The translations under genes were made by a program, and so were the position numbers. This document shows positions 18,524 through 28,353 of a stretch of DNA of 64,000 nt, one piece after another. The stretch is from Dictyobacter kobayashii (GTDB taxonomy: Bacteria; Chloroflexota; Ktedonobacteria; Ktedonobacterales; Ktedonobacteraceae), in NCBI RefSeq assembly GCF_003967555.1, contig NZ_BIFS01000001.1, positions 1,240,001-1,304,000 on the forward strand, in the 5' to 3' direction. The notes under the pieces were generated by a model. That model was not told the DNA's origin, made no database searches, and saw only the letters and a list, made by a program, of their open reading frames with translations. Each line of letters opens with the position of its first letter. The first letter of the stretch is position 1.

Positions 18524-20182
18524 CTACTTTTCTCCCATAAACGCTGTGATGATCCGTTCAACCAGATCGTCAGGCAATGATGTGATCACCACCTCACCAA
18601 TCTGCCTGGGCATGATCCAACGCACTCGCTTGCCCACGACCTTTTTATCTAGCTGCATAGCAGCCAGAATATCGTGCGCGCGCACCGAGCCGCTATAAGT
18701 GGTTGGTAATCCAAGGGCCATCAAGAGCTGGTTCTGTCGTACAACGTCTTTTTCGTCAAACAAACCAGCCGCCTGGGCCAGAGCCGCGGCAACAACCATA
18801 CCAAGCGAAACAGCCTCCCCATGGAGCCATTCACCATAACCGGAAGCGTTTTCTAACGCGTGTCCAAAGGTATGACCATAGTTTAGGATAGCACGGCGTC
18901 CTTGTTCCCGCTCATCTTCTTCTATCACCATAACTTTTAAGTCGATACAACGCGCAATAATCTGACAGAGCAACGCAATAGGAGGCCTGGAGAAATCTCG
19001 CAACAGGTCCGCATTCGCCTCTAATAAGGCAAACAACTCAGCGTCGAGTATGATACCATACTTTACAATTTCTGCCCATCCCTCAGTGCGTGAGCGTTCT
19101 GGCAGGGAAAGCAAAGTGGATGGGTCGGCCAGGACCAGGCGAGGATGGTAGAAAGCACCAATCAGGTTTTTGCCGCGAGGATGGTTGATGCCGGTCTTGC
19201 CGCCGATGGCGGAGTCTACCTGGGCCAGCAATGAGGTAGGAATTTGAATGAGAGGCACGCCACGTAAGTAGGTGGCTGCCGCATAGCCAACCAGGTCACC
19301 AACCACACCACCACCCAGCGCAATCAGTGCTTCTCGGCGCTCGGCATGCTGCTCCAGTAACCAATCATAAATGGCTGAGAGCTGTTGCTGTGACTTACTC
19401 CCTTCGCCCGCTGGCACGGTATAAACACATGGTTCAAAGCCAGCCGCGGTCAACTGTGGGAGCAACGAAGGTATATAGAGGTCATGGATATTGCTGTCAG
19501 TAACAATAAATACCCGTGGGGGCAGTTGCAATTTTTGGAGATAGCCAGCCAGCCGCTGTAGTCCTCCCCACTCAACCACAGTATCATAGCCTGCACCCAC
19601 ATTAACATGGCGTACAATCGGAGCCACCCGTTCTAGAGCAGTTAGATCATCAAGCATCGTCATAATCTCCCCGGCCACCTGTTCAGCATGTTTACCCTGC
19701 GTGGAACAGATCAATTCGGCCTCTCTGTACCAGGCTTCACGGTCCGCCAGCATCCTCTGTAGATTAGCAAGAGGATCAGTACCAGATAAGAGGGGTCGTA
19801 TCTCCGGAGTCTGACCATGCTGTTGCTCTCTAAGATGCTGCGCCTGCAGGCGAGCCAGGGAATCTTGAGGATCAACATACAGGAAGATGCGCACGCCATG
19901 TTGAGCCATCAGCGTGCGATTCTCCGATCGTACAACGATGCCACCACCGGTAACGATGATGGCATCATCTGGTTGTTGCACTGCGTGAGCCAAGATGCGG
20001 GCTTCGAGCGTGCGGAAATATTCCTCACCATGTCGTGCAAAAATTGCAGGAATGCGCTCCCCATACTCCTGTTCGATGAGCGCGTCGACATCCAGTAAGG
20101 GACGTCCTAACCGTTGCGCTAAGAGACGCCCAACGGTACTTTTTCCACTTCCAGACAGCCCTATCAAAAATACGTGTCGCAT
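18524..20182 (-). CDS. aroKB: fused shikimate kinase / 3-dehydroquinate synthase
   Basis: 552-residue bifunctional enzyme. Residues 1 to about 175 are shikimate kinase: P-loop GLSGSGKSTVG, DVDALIE and the GGGIVVR substrate site. Residues from about 190 are 3-dehydroquinate synthase: VIALGGGVVGDLVGY-like core, PTSLLAQVDSAIGGKTGIN, NLIGAFYHP, and metal-site histidines in LNYGHTFGHALE and LHGEAVSLGM. AroB makes 3-dehydroquinate from DAHP with NAD and a divalent metal; AroK phosphorylates shikimate. Kinase and synthase genes are adjacent in many bacteria but fusion is less common. The frame is continuous with no stop or shift at the junction. Confidence 0.94.
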   Translation of the reverse strand: MRHVFLIGLSGSGKSTVGRLLAQRLGRPLLDVDALIEQEYGERIPAIFARHGEEYFRTLEARILAHAVQQPDDAIIVTGGGIVVRSENRTLMAQHGVRIFLYVDPQDSLARLQAQHLREQQHGQTPEIRPLLSGTDPLANLQRMLADREAWYREAELICSTQGKHAEQVAGEIMTMLDDLTALERVAPIVRHVNVGAGYDTVVEWGGLQRLAGYLQKLQLPPRVFIVTDSNIHDLYIPSLLPQLTAAGFEPCVYTVPAGEGSKSQQQLSAIYDWLLEQHAERREALIALGGGVVGDLVGYAAATYLRGVPLIQIPTSLLAQVDSAIGGKTGINHPRGKNLIGAFYHPRLVLADPSTLLSLPERSRTEGWAEIVKYGIILDAELFALLEANADLLRDFSRPPIALLCQIIARCIDLKVMVIEEDEREQGRRAILNYGHTFGHALENASGYGEWLHGEAVSLGMVVAAALAQAAGLFDEKDVVRQNQLLMALGLPTTYSGSVRAHDILAAMQLDKKVVGKRVRWIMPRQIGEVVITSLPDDLVERIITAFMGEK

Positions 20183-20211
20183 AGTGGCTCTATTGTACCA
20201 CGATTTTGTTC

Positions 20212-22845
20212 TTAATAAAGTTCTTCGTTGCGAATATTTGTGCTCAGAGAATTAACCATGCTGAAGACGGTGGTATCTACCGATTGCACGTGTTCTTGAA
20301 CAGGTAAGCCTTCTCGTAAGAAAGACTGGATACGATTATCGTATACAGTAAACGCCCGTCCAAATGAGAAGACATATTGCTCGATCTGTCCACTCTGCCG
20401 ATTGAGTACCAGAATAGTATCGTCCGTGGCACACATTGTATTCTGCGTACAACTAGCCCGGTTGGTAAAGGCACCCACCAGGATTTGCCAGCGTTGATCC
20501 CAGGTCTTAACCAGATATTGATGGGCGATATCCAGGTTCTGGTCAAAGGCGACAAAGGTACTCTGCGCGCTTGGGGCATCATAGAGCATCACACTCAGCG
20601 TTGGCAGACCAAAGTGGCCAACGTATAAGACCTGATGAGCCCCAAGATGCGATTGCAGCTTTTGCTGGGAGAGCTCCAGGTGTGAATCGAACTTCAAGAG
20701 CTGAATATCGCCGCTACCTGGATCGTAAAGGAGCAGTTGCGAACGACCCGCATTGATGAAGTCGCCGCTGTAGACTACCCAGTTTCCATCCAGATTGTGC
20801 TGCTCATGGTAATCCTGCACGACCAGGTTCTGATCAAAGTCCATGATGCGACCTTCACCTGCCGTACGATCATACAGGAATACGCCATCTTGCTGTGAGT
20901 TCACAAAACGGCCAACGTACACCTCCCAGCTAGAATGCCAGAGGGTATAGCTCTGTTGATGATGGATACTTAAATCTGGATTGAAATCCATTAACTCAAT
21001 ATTGGCTGAGCGCCCCTGCTTCTCCCAATCGGTCAGTTGACTACCACTCAACTCCCCACCTTTATCGGGCGGGGTATCGCCCATAATATTTGAAGGCATA
21101 ATATAGCTGTATTGAACGGTCTTCTGGGTACTGGCCGTAGCACTCGGCCTGGCGGCAGCGGTAGCAGCCGGTGTAGCCGACGCGGTGGGCGCAGGCGCAA
21201 GTGTTGGTGTAGGAGTCGGAGCCGGAGTGGGCGCTGCTGTTGGAACAGGCGTCACTGGAGCCGTTGGTGTCGGACTCACGGTTGGCAAAGCGGTCGGCGT
21301 AGCGGTTGGCGTCGGCGTTACCGTTGGCTTCACGCTCGGCGTCGGCGTTACCGTTGGTTTTGGTGTTGGCGTCACCGTTGGCTTCACAGTTGGAGTCGCC
21401 TTCACCGTGGGCGTTGCCTTCACCGTTGGCTTCACGCTCGGCGTCGTCTTTACCGTTGGCCCACTTGTTGGTCCAGTTGAGCCAGGATTTGTGGCCGAAG
21501 GATCAACCGGATTGGTATCAGAAGGGATCGGCGTAGCTGGAGCTGCAACAGGCAATGGAGTAGCAAAGCGCTTATACATAAAGAGGCCGCTACTCTTGCC
21601 ATTGAAACGTCCAACCGAAATTTCCCAACCGGGTCCAATATCAGAAAGCGTCACATGTTTTTTGATCTGGAAATCGCTACCCAGGCTTAATAATTGCATC
21701 GTACCCGCGATCCTGTCATACAGCAAAATCTCAGAGGCTTTCGCACCCGAGAAATTACCGACATGAATATCCAGGCTTGATCCCCAGTTACCAGCAGGCG
21801 TGGTAGCATCGCCCAGATCCACTAATGGTGAGGCTGCTGCAGGTACCTGCAGCAAGTCATCATTCAGAGAGGCATCACCTGTTCTGGGTCGCACCTTCTG
21901 CGCCGGCAGTCGTTGCTGATTTAACTTATAGATCTGGATACTTCCACGCTGCCGATTATAGAGCAATAGCGTACTGGAACCCGTACCCGTGAAATCCGCA
22001 TTAAATTCCTGGTCAGAAGATGCTGGTGAAAGGCCCAGCGCGATACGATCGCTGGTATAGGTATTCTGTTGCTGCTGAACACTGTTATTGCTGCTCGTGG
22101 TGCCAGTTGTATCGGCGGGGGCGACAGTGGTAGAAGTATTCAGAGCGCTGTTAGCTTGATTGACAGCGGCGGTAGGATCCCCAAAGCTCCCTATACCAGG
22201 CAGTTTCGCAAAAAGATTGCCATCAACTTTCTGCGGAAAATAAATAAAGCGTAGCTGTCCATTCTGATAGCGGGGCTGATTGATGACATTGACGTTATAG
22301 CCTTTATCAGCATACATATACCTGGCATCGCCAAAATTTTGGTAGGTCACATCAAATGTAGAGCCATCCGCACTTACAGATGTAACAAAGGCCACATGCC
22401 CGGCCGGCCCGGCTGCCCAGGCGCCATCACCAACAGGAAAAACCGCGATAGAAGCCACACGCGGCGTGGTTCCGACACTAAAACCAGAACTGGTTGCATC
22501 AGTGGCCCACTCAGCAGCATTGCCCCAATTCACCGGCAGATCATAACCCAGCAGGTGCCACTGCTCCCAGGCCCACCAGACACAATTACCACCCAGTGGA
22601 TAAGGACCAGGACACAGCATATAAGGATTGCCATCAGGAGAAAAATAGGAGCCGCCACACCAATCAGCGGAACTTTGTACATGTGCATGCGCGCTCACGG
22701 GAGGAGCTGCAAAGGGTGAAAACTCTACAAAAATCACCAGACAAAGAAGACAAACTCCAATGATCTTTACCCACTTGCGGCTATCATAGTGACCGCTTAG
22801 CATACGCGTTACCTTCAGCATCCGTCCTTGGGCTGAAAAAAGCAT
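20212..22845 (-). CDS. secreted CHAP-domain protein with PT-rich linker and repeat propeller
   Basis: Large exported protein of about 877 residues. A membrane-type signal (VKIIGVCLLCLVIFVEF) ends near an SAHA cleavage-like site at about residue 53. A CHAP amidase/endopeptidase domain follows (residues 60-190), with Cys88 in GGNCVWWAWEQ and His150 in GPAGHVAFVTSV. After it come FG-GAP-like repeats of the form G-x-F-x-x-x-x-x-x-L-L-L-Y-D-R, then a long Pro/Thr/Val linker (about residues 430-580) built of KPTVTPTP-like units, then more repeats. It probably cleaves peptidoglycan cross-links and binds the cell surface with the repeats. ATG 22845 is chosen because AGGAAGG precedes it. Confidence 0.8.
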   Translation of the reverse strand: MLFSAQGRMLKVTRMLSGHYDSRKWVKIIGVCLLCLVIFVEFSPFAAPPVSAHAHVQSSADWCGGSYFSPDGNPYMLCPGPYPLGGNCVWWAWEQWHLLGYDLPVNWGNAAEWATDATSSGFSVGTTPRVASIAVFPVGDGAWAAGPAGHVAFVTSVSADGSTFDVTYQNFGDARYMYADKGYNVNVINQPRYQNGQLRFIYFPQKVDGNLFAKLPGIGSFGDPTAAVNQANSALNTSTTVAPADTTGTTSSNNSVQQQQNTYTSDRIALGLSPASSDQEFNADFTGTGSSTLLLYNRQRGSIQIYKLNQQRLPAQKVRPRTGDASLNDDLLQVPAAASPLVDLGDATTPAGNWGSSLDIHVGNFSGAKASEILLYDRIAGTMQLLSLGSDFQIKKHVTLSDIGPGWEISVGRFNGKSSGLFMYKRFATPLPVAAPATPIPSDTNPVDPSATNPGSTGPTSGPTVKTTPSVKPTVKATPTVKATPTVKPTVTPTPKPTVTPTPSVKPTVTPTPTATPTALPTVSPTPTAPVTPVPTAAPTPAPTPTPTLAPAPTASATPAATAAARPSATASTQKTVQYSYIMPSNIMGDTPPDKGGELSGSQLTDWEKQGRSANIELMDFNPDLSIHHQQSYTLWHSSWEVYVGRFVNSQQDGVFLYDRTAGEGRIMDFDQNLVVQDYHEQHNLDGNWVVYSGDFINAGRSQLLLYDPGSGDIQLLKFDSHLELSQQKLQSHLGAHQVLYVGHFGLPTLSVMLYDAPSAQSTFVAFDQNLDIAHQYLVKTWDQRWQILVGAFTNRASCTQNTMCATDDTILVLNRQSGQIEQYVFSFGRAFTVYDNRIQSFLREGLPVQEHVQSVDTTVFSMVNSLSTNIRNEELY

Positions 22846-23199
22846 ACAGGACACACCTTCCTAAGAAAAGCAGGGACGGTAAAGGGCCATGTGGTCACAT
22901 CCCCTGGACATACGCATGCGGATATATCGAGATACTGGTTGGCAAATGAAAATATTAAACGCATCTTTATAGATACATACTGATATATCCGATGCAAAGG
23001 CAGTAGATTTTTTTATCGAGAATAAGAAAATAGACGTTCTCGACACACGGGAAATTATAACATCGTATTCATATAGAATCAAGGCGCTCTGGTCTATGTT
23101 TAGTACTTAGGTAACTTAATAAGTTATAAACATGCCTTATGGCATAGCATCTGCAACCACTAACACATTCCTATGACCTCGAAAACCCTCGAAAAGCGC
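22846..23199. other. intergenic region upstream of the tRNA genes
   Basis: About 350 bp with no supported gene. It should hold the promoter of the minus-strand CHAP gene; no clear boxes were identified. The tRNA promoter starts at its right end. Confidence 0.5.
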
Positions 23200-23228
23200 T
23201 TGACAATATACAGGATCGATGCTATTAT
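23200..23228 (+). promoter_or_regulatory. sigma70-type promoter of the tRNA-Val pair
   Basis: TTGACA at 23200-23205 and TATTAT at 23223-23228 are separated by 17 bp. The predicted start is about 7 bp before the first tRNA. This is the best promoter in the window. Confidence 0.85.
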
Positions 23229-23240
23229 TGTCTCCGTTAA

Positions 23241-23314
<74 letters not shown>

Positions 23315-23338
23315 CCCAGAATCACTGGATGAATATCT

Positions 23339-23412
<74 letters not shown>

Positions 23413-23414
23413 CC

Positions 23415-23467
23415 AGCATAAAGAAGACCTCCTGCATACTTTTGTTGCAGGAGGTCTTCTTTATGCT
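23415..23467. terminator. long perfect hairpin ending the tRNA transcript
   Basis: A 22-bp perfect stem (AGCATAAAGAAGACCTCC... with its complement) and a 9-base loop, two bases after the second tRNA. The T-rich part CTTCTTT lies inside the 3' arm. It can also act on the converging S53 gene. Confidence 0.75.
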
Positions 23468-23526
23468 ATTAACAATGTAGGGCTTCTGATGCCCCTATTT
23501 GCATAGGGACATCAGAATGAGGCTAC

Positions 23527-24938
23527 TTATTTCATAGCTGCTTTCTGGGCATCAAAATCGTGTGCGTGAACGCCACCAGTGAAGAGCACCAGCAGAGGTA
23601 CGAACTTGGAGACGATTGGTGAACCCCAACCAGTTGTGGCATCCCAACCTTTTTTGGCATCATAACCCTGAATGGTTACAGGATTGCCATTGGCATCGGC
23701 AAAGGTATAAGAGTTGTTGCCAGTAGTGATGTCATGGAAGGTTGCGGAATAGATGCTACCAATACGGCCAAAGATCAGGTACAGAACAGGGTTGATGTAA
23801 CCAACCCTTTTATTGCCAAGTTGATCAGCCAGGGCAACAATAGCTGCCCACTGTGGGGAACCAGCACTGGTACCACCGAAGATGAAGACTGATCCAGCAG
23901 GAGCACCGCTATCGGATGTGACAGCCAGAACACCACCGTTGATGGCTGCGTTGTAGGCCACATCTGGCACACCGCGACCTTTACCGGGATATTTGGCAAT
24001 CCATACTGGAAGAATGGTTTCGCATATACTGTGCTGAAACCACCACCACCAGCAGCGCCGAAGTCAGGCTCGTTCCAGGCAGTTTCACTCTGATAAGCAC
24101 CTGTAACAGCATCAGCTACCAGCTGAGTACCACCAACGCCTGAAACGAATGGATCGTTAGCAGGTGAAGAGGCAGACAAGATATAAGAGCTATTATCACA
24201 GGTTGGCTGTGCTGCACCCTGGTCACCAGCAGATGCGAACAGTGTGATGTTCTTCTGGGTGGCAGTCTGGAAAGCATGGTGCCATAATTGCGTAGTTGGC
24301 GCATCCAGGCAGCTTTCTGCCTCACCAAAGCTCATCGAAACGACATCGCCCAGGTTGTTGTCGATAGCATACTGCAATGAAGCAACCAGGTCGCTGTCGT
24401 TACTGCTCTTGGCCAACACCAGGTCGATGGTGGCATCAGGAGCAACCGCATGAGACCACTCTACGTCTAACGCGATCTCACCAGCCCAACCTTCCTGCAA
24501 AGCACTGCCATCAAATGGGGTCAGTGAACCCTGGCCAGGGATGATGTTGAGAGTAGGATCGTTCAGACCAAAGTTCTGGTCAAAAGAATGCAAGTCATCC
24601 TGGATATGGGGAGCGCTATAAGCATCCAGAATAACAATTGTACGACCTTTTCCAGTAATTCCTTTGTCCAATAGTGGCTGAATACTATAGGCATTACGAA
24701 TCTGTTTGGGGCCATAACAACGGATGGCGGCAGTATTTGACTGGCATTTGAATGTCTTATCCTGGACAGCACCAGCATAAATATGATGGGGATTAACCAC
24801 CGCCTGCGGACTGACATGACTCGATGCATGGGCGTCAACGGTTTGTGTCGCCGCACCAGACGCTAAAAGGGCTAATAATAGCGCAAAAGCGAAAGTTGCA
24901 TAAAGCATGTGAGGAGCGACCACACGTCTTTGCATCAT
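23527..24938 (-). CDS. S53 family (sedolisin/kumamolisin) serine-carboxyl peptidase, frameshifted
   Basis: 470-residue secreted acid peptidase after repair. A signal peptide (LYATFAFALLLALLASGAA) is followed after about 60 residues by the catalytic domain. Glu154 and Asp158 lie in GEIALDVEWSHAVAPDA, and the nucleophile serine is in GGTSAGSPQWAAI. The C-terminal calcium-site region ends GWDATTGWGSP. One G is missing at the plus-strand C pair 23984-23985; with it restored the junction reads NIPGKGRGVPDVAYNA. The N-terminal pro-domain that most sedolisins carry (about 180 residues) is absent. ATG 24938 is chosen because GGAGGG lies upstream. Confidence 0.9.
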
Positions 24939-25327
24939 AAGATATCCCTCCAAATAAAATCATAGAGTTAAACATATCTATATAGGAAGAGTCGCTTTCT
25001 AAGTATAGAAGATAATAAGTTAATTTTCTAGGTGTCTGAATAGAAAATATTGAAGAAATGAGTTATATAATAAATGTCCTATTGCAATTAATAGCATAAA
25101 CGGAATATATTTACGCAATAAGACATACAATGAAACAATTTGAATAGTTACATTAGAAAAAAACTACATGGTAAACTGTAAGAACTATACAGTACATTTA
25201 TTTCCAAAAGGTACTATCACCTACTTTATATCCAACCAGAAACTTGTCATGAATGTATATAACTACCTTACTAGATTTTATCCAGGAATTAGTGGCATGC
25301 AGCTACGCGCCTGCGGCGCTCGTCTGG
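24939..25327. other. AT-rich upstream region of the S53 gene
   Basis: About 390 bp, mostly A and T, with no convincing gene. It should hold the promoter and regulatory sites of the S53 peptidase. A TATACT-like box lies on the minus strand near 25010 without a good -35. Confidence 0.4.
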
Positions 25328-25384
25328 GTTTGTGAAGGGCAGTGAGCATGCGGCCTGGCCGCATGCTCACTGCCCTTCACAAAC
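25328..25384. repeat. 57-bp near-perfect palindrome
   Basis: 28 bases starting GTTTGTGAAGGGCAGTGAGC (25328-25355) are followed, after a single T, by their exact reverse complement (25357-25384). There is no T-tract and no gene ends here. Confidence 0.9.
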
Positions 25385-25472
25385 GAGAAATTATTCAGGG
25401 GCAAGGCTTTTTCATGGTCGTCCAGAGATCGCAGGGAGATCACGAACCAGCGATACGATGGACCTTCTTTCA

Positions 25473-25528
25473 GGTGTGGAGTGTGTGTGGTGGGCTGTCG
25501 CGGCCGTTCACCACACACACTCCACACC
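25473..25528. repeat. 20-bp perfect inverted repeat with GC-rich loop
   Basis: GGTGTGGAGTGTGTGTGGTG (25473-25492) pairs exactly with 25509-25528; the 16-base loop is itself GC-rich. It lies 88 bp from the larger palindrome in the same gene-free stretch. Confidence 0.88.
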
Positions 25529-25732
25529 CGGCGCCGCAGGCGCCAAAGAGGAACATGAAAAGCCCTGATTCAGAGTTAGTGCGCCCTGATGAGAGGTATT
25601 TGGGAGTCGCTAACGCCATAGGCAGCTCATTTTTTAGTATTTCTCTGCTTGTACTGTAAAGGTGGAGGCAGCGAGGGGAAGCGAGAAAGAAGATAAATAG
25701 TAGATAAGATCCAATGGATGGATACTTAAAAA

Positions 25733-25779
25733 AGCGCAGTCTCAACTTGAAGCATGATGCTTCAAGTTGAGACTGCGCT
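25733..25779 (-). terminator. 23-bp perfect hairpin, terminator of ispG
   Basis: AGCGCAGTCTCAACTTGAAG... (25733-25755) pairs with 25757-25779 around one base. Read on the minus strand the stem is followed by TTTTTAAG, so it can act as the terminator of the rseP-ispG transcript. The stem is much longer than in usual terminators. Confidence 0.75.
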
Positions 25780-25801
25780 AATCTATATGTGAAAATTTGT
25801 G

Positions 25802-27040
25802 TTAGGCGCGGGGTAAGATCGGCAGGTTCGTGCCCTCGTCACGGGTACGGTGTGTGCCAGCGATATCTGTAATACCACCATCAGGATAAACAACTTTTGC
25901 CTCTGCCTCGGGAAGTAAGCTAGCGACCTCTTTCAGGACAGCATCCAGGAATTGATCTTCAGGCACGGTTTTGACTACCTGACCTTTGCGGAAGATCACC
26001 CCCTTACCTTTACCGCCTGCGAGGCCAACATCGGCATCCCGGGACTCACCAGGGCCATTCACAACACAACCCATAACAGCAACCTGAATGGGGGTCTGTA
26101 CCTTCGAGAGTCGCTTTTCTACTTCGTTGGCAACGCTAATAACGTCGATCTCGACACGTCCACATGAGGGACAAGAAACAAAGGTGACGCCACGGTTACG
26201 CAATTCCAGTGAGCGCAAAATCTCAAAGGCAACAGGAATCTCTTCCTCTGGCTCGGCACTTAAGCTAACACGGATAGTGTCACCAATACCTTCGGCCAGC
26301 AGGATACCCAGACCAACTGAAGACTTAACGGCACCGGTTACAAGTGTACCGGCTTCGGTAATACCCAGATGGATCGGATAGTCCGAACGCTGCGAGAAAC
26401 GGCGATAGGCCTCAATAGCGGTCAGCACAGTTGAAGATTTCAACGAGACATCGAGGTTATGATAATCCAGTTCCTCACACCAGCTGATATACTCCAGAGC
26501 ACGTGCGACCATACGCTCGGCCAGTTGCTCACGCTCCTGGCGGCGGGCCTCAGTGGGATCTGTGCGCTCGAGGGTACCATCATCGCGCAGGCGAACCTGT
26601 ACACGCTGCATCTGGGCGACTTTATCCAACGCATCGATCGAACCAGAGTTGACGCCGATACGCATAGCAACGTCACGCTCTTTAGCGGCCAGAACAATTT
26701 TCTCCAGGGACTTGCGGCCCTGTAACAGATTTCCAGGATTGATGCGAACTTTGTCGATACCCTGACGAATCGCTTCTAAAGCCAATTCGGGATTGTAATG
26801 GATATCGGCCACCAGCGGAATATTGATGCGCTTCTTTATTTCGCTCAAAACCACAGCGTCTTCCATCTCAGGCACTGCAACACGCACCAATTCACAACCC
26901 ACATCCTGTAAGCGATGGATCTGCGCAACAGTTGTCTCTACATCACGTGTATAGGTAGTGGTCATCGATTGAACAGAAATTGGGGCATCTCCACCAATTG
27001 CTACATTACCTACATGTATCTGTCGTGTTTTTTTTCGCAT
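25802..27040 (-). CDS. ispG: (E)-4-hydroxy-3-methylbut-2-enyl-diphosphate synthase
   Basis: 412-residue iron-sulphur enzyme of the MEP isoprenoid pathway. It turns MEcPP into HMBPP. The TIM-barrel part opens RKKTRQIHVGNVAIGG and has VQSMTTTYTRD. The [4Fe-4S] cysteines are visible as CPSCGR and MGCVVNGPGES. ATG 27040 is chosen, not the further upstream in-frame start, because the family begins at MRKKTRQIHV and GGAG lies 12 bp before it. It follows rseP by 19 bp and, with dxr in the same run and dxs at 37.8 kb, gives three MEP-pathway genes in the window. Confidence 0.95.
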   Translation of the reverse strand: MRKKTRQIHVGNVAIGGDAPISVQSMTTTYTRDVETTVAQIHRLQDVGCELVRVAVPEMEDAVVLSEIKKRINIPLVADIHYNPELALEAIRQGIDKVRINPGNLLQGRKSLEKIVLAAKERDVAMRIGVNSGSIDALDKVAQMQRVQVRLRDDGTLERTDPTEARRQEREQLAERMVARALEYISWCEELDYHNLDVSLKSSTVLTAIEAYRRFSQRSDYPIHLGITEAGTLVTGAVKSSVGLGILLAEGIGDTIRVSLSAEPEEEIPVAFEILRSLELRNRGVTFVSCPSCGRVEIDVISVANEVEKRLSKVQTPIQVAVMGCVVNGPGESRDADVGLAGGKGKGVIFRKGQVVKTVPEDQFLDAVLKEVASLLPEAEAKVVYPDGGITDIAGTHRTRDEGTNLPILPRA

Positions 27041-27059
27041 AATTGAAAGCAAACTCCGT

Positions 27060-28259
27060 TTAGCCGTTCCAATGCATGAGATCACTGACCGTGACCACAA
27101 CCATGAGAACTAATAGTAAAGCAAAACCAACGAGATTAATAAGACCTTCGCGCTCCGGTTTCAAACGCTTTCCACCCCGTAATATCTCTACCAATATAAG
27201 GAAGACGCGTCCACCATCAAGAGCGGGGAAGGGTAAAATGTTAAAAATTGCTAAATTCAAACTTAAGGCGGCGGTTAGACTTAAAATGGGCCACCAGCCA
27301 ACAACCGGGGTTTGCTCGGCCACACTTTGAGTAACCTGAGCAATACCAACCGGACCAGAAAACTGCGGTTGGATAGCGCCAATAATCATTTTTCCAATAA
27401 TGGACAGGTATTGATGGATAAAGTCAAAAGTATGTGCAATGCCTCTAAAAGGAGCCTGCCAGAGAGGATAATGCATGGTTAAGACTTTTGCGCCCACGCC
27501 CATGTAGCCCTGTCCTTGTGGCGGATGGACACGCGCGTTGACGGTTACATCCTGGGTACCACTCTGCTGACTATGCTGAATCGTTAATCGAATGGGTATA
27601 TGCTCATCTTTTCCCTTATCAGCATTGATAATCTGTGTCACCGCAGTCGACATAGCGTTGAAGTCTTTTACAGCCTTCCCATTCACAGCCAGGACGGTAT
27701 CGTCTGCCCGTAAACCAGCCATGGCTGCGGGCGAATTGGCTTGAATTGAGCCAATCACGGCAGTCGGTGTTGGCATGGGCTCACCCAGTCCATAAGCGAC
27801 AGTGAACAGGACTATGCCGAGCAGAAAGTTCATAAAGACGCCGGCACAGAGTACAATGATGCGTTTTCCCGCCGTTTTCGCGGCAAAACTGCCCTCATCA
27901 TAGCGGCCATTCTCATCCACTGTATCCCCACTCTCGCCCGCCATACGTACAAAGCCACCAAGAGGGAGCAGGTTCAACGAATATAGTGTGCGCTCAGGCG
28001 GAGTTGCTAGCTCTTCGCTAGCATTACCAAAGGGATTTTGGATATTGCTGGTGTCCATCACAGAGCTGCCGCGACCAAACCACATAACCTCCCAACCGCC
28101 ACGCTCGCGTTTACGCAAACTGACGATATTGGGTGGAAAGCCCATCCCAAATTCATCAACTCGAATACCAGCCCACTTCGCCGCAATAAAATGTCCTAGC
28201 TCGTGTACAAACACAAGCAACCCTAACACTGGAATAACAGCGAGTATATACCAGCTCAT
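27060..28259 (-). CDS. rseP: RIP metalloprotease RseP (site-2 protease)
   Basis: 399-residue intramembrane M50 zinc protease. HELGH sits near residue 19 in the first membrane helix (LLVFVHELGHFIAAKWAGI), and the third zinc ligand lies in LPFPALDGGRVF near the C-terminus. One PDZ domain covers about residues 175-260 (GSIQANSPAAMAGLRADDTV). It cuts anti-sigma factors or signal-peptide remnants inside the membrane. It belongs to the dxr-rseP-ispG arrangement that is conserved in many bacteria. AAAGGA lies 7 bp upstream of the ATG. Confidence 0.95.
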   Translation of the reverse strand: MSWYILAVIPVLGLLVFVHELGHFIAAKWAGIRVDEFGMGFPPNIVSLRKRERGGWEVMWFGRGSSVMDTSNIQNPFGNASEELATPPERTLYSLNLLPLGGFVRMAGESGDTVDENGRYDEGSFAAKTAGKRIIVLCAGVFMNFLLGIVLFTVAYGLGEPMPTPTAVIGSIQANSPAAMAGLRADDTVLAVNGKAVKDFNAMSTAVTQIINADKGKDEHIPIRLTIQHSQQSGTQDVTVNARVHPPQGQGYMGVGAKVLTMHYPLWQAPFRGIAHTFDFIHQYLSIIGKMIIGAIQPQFSGPVGIAQVTQSVAEQTPVVGWWPILSLTAALSLNLAIFNILPFPALDGGRVFLILVEILRGGKRLKPEREGLINLVGFALLLVLMVVVTVSDLMHWNG

Positions 28260-28353
28260 CCCCTTTTCCTTTACTCAATACTCATCTTTATTCATATCAT
28301 CTGAAAATTTTTATGCTGTCAAAAAGGAGCATAAAGCCCTGCAATTGCTAACC

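Noticed and set aside
21112..21766. Long plus-strand frames rich in Gly/Val/Ala or Arg/Trp/Ser
   Set aside because: They are the complement of the repetitive PT-rich linker of the CHAP protein; low complexity explains the lack of stops.
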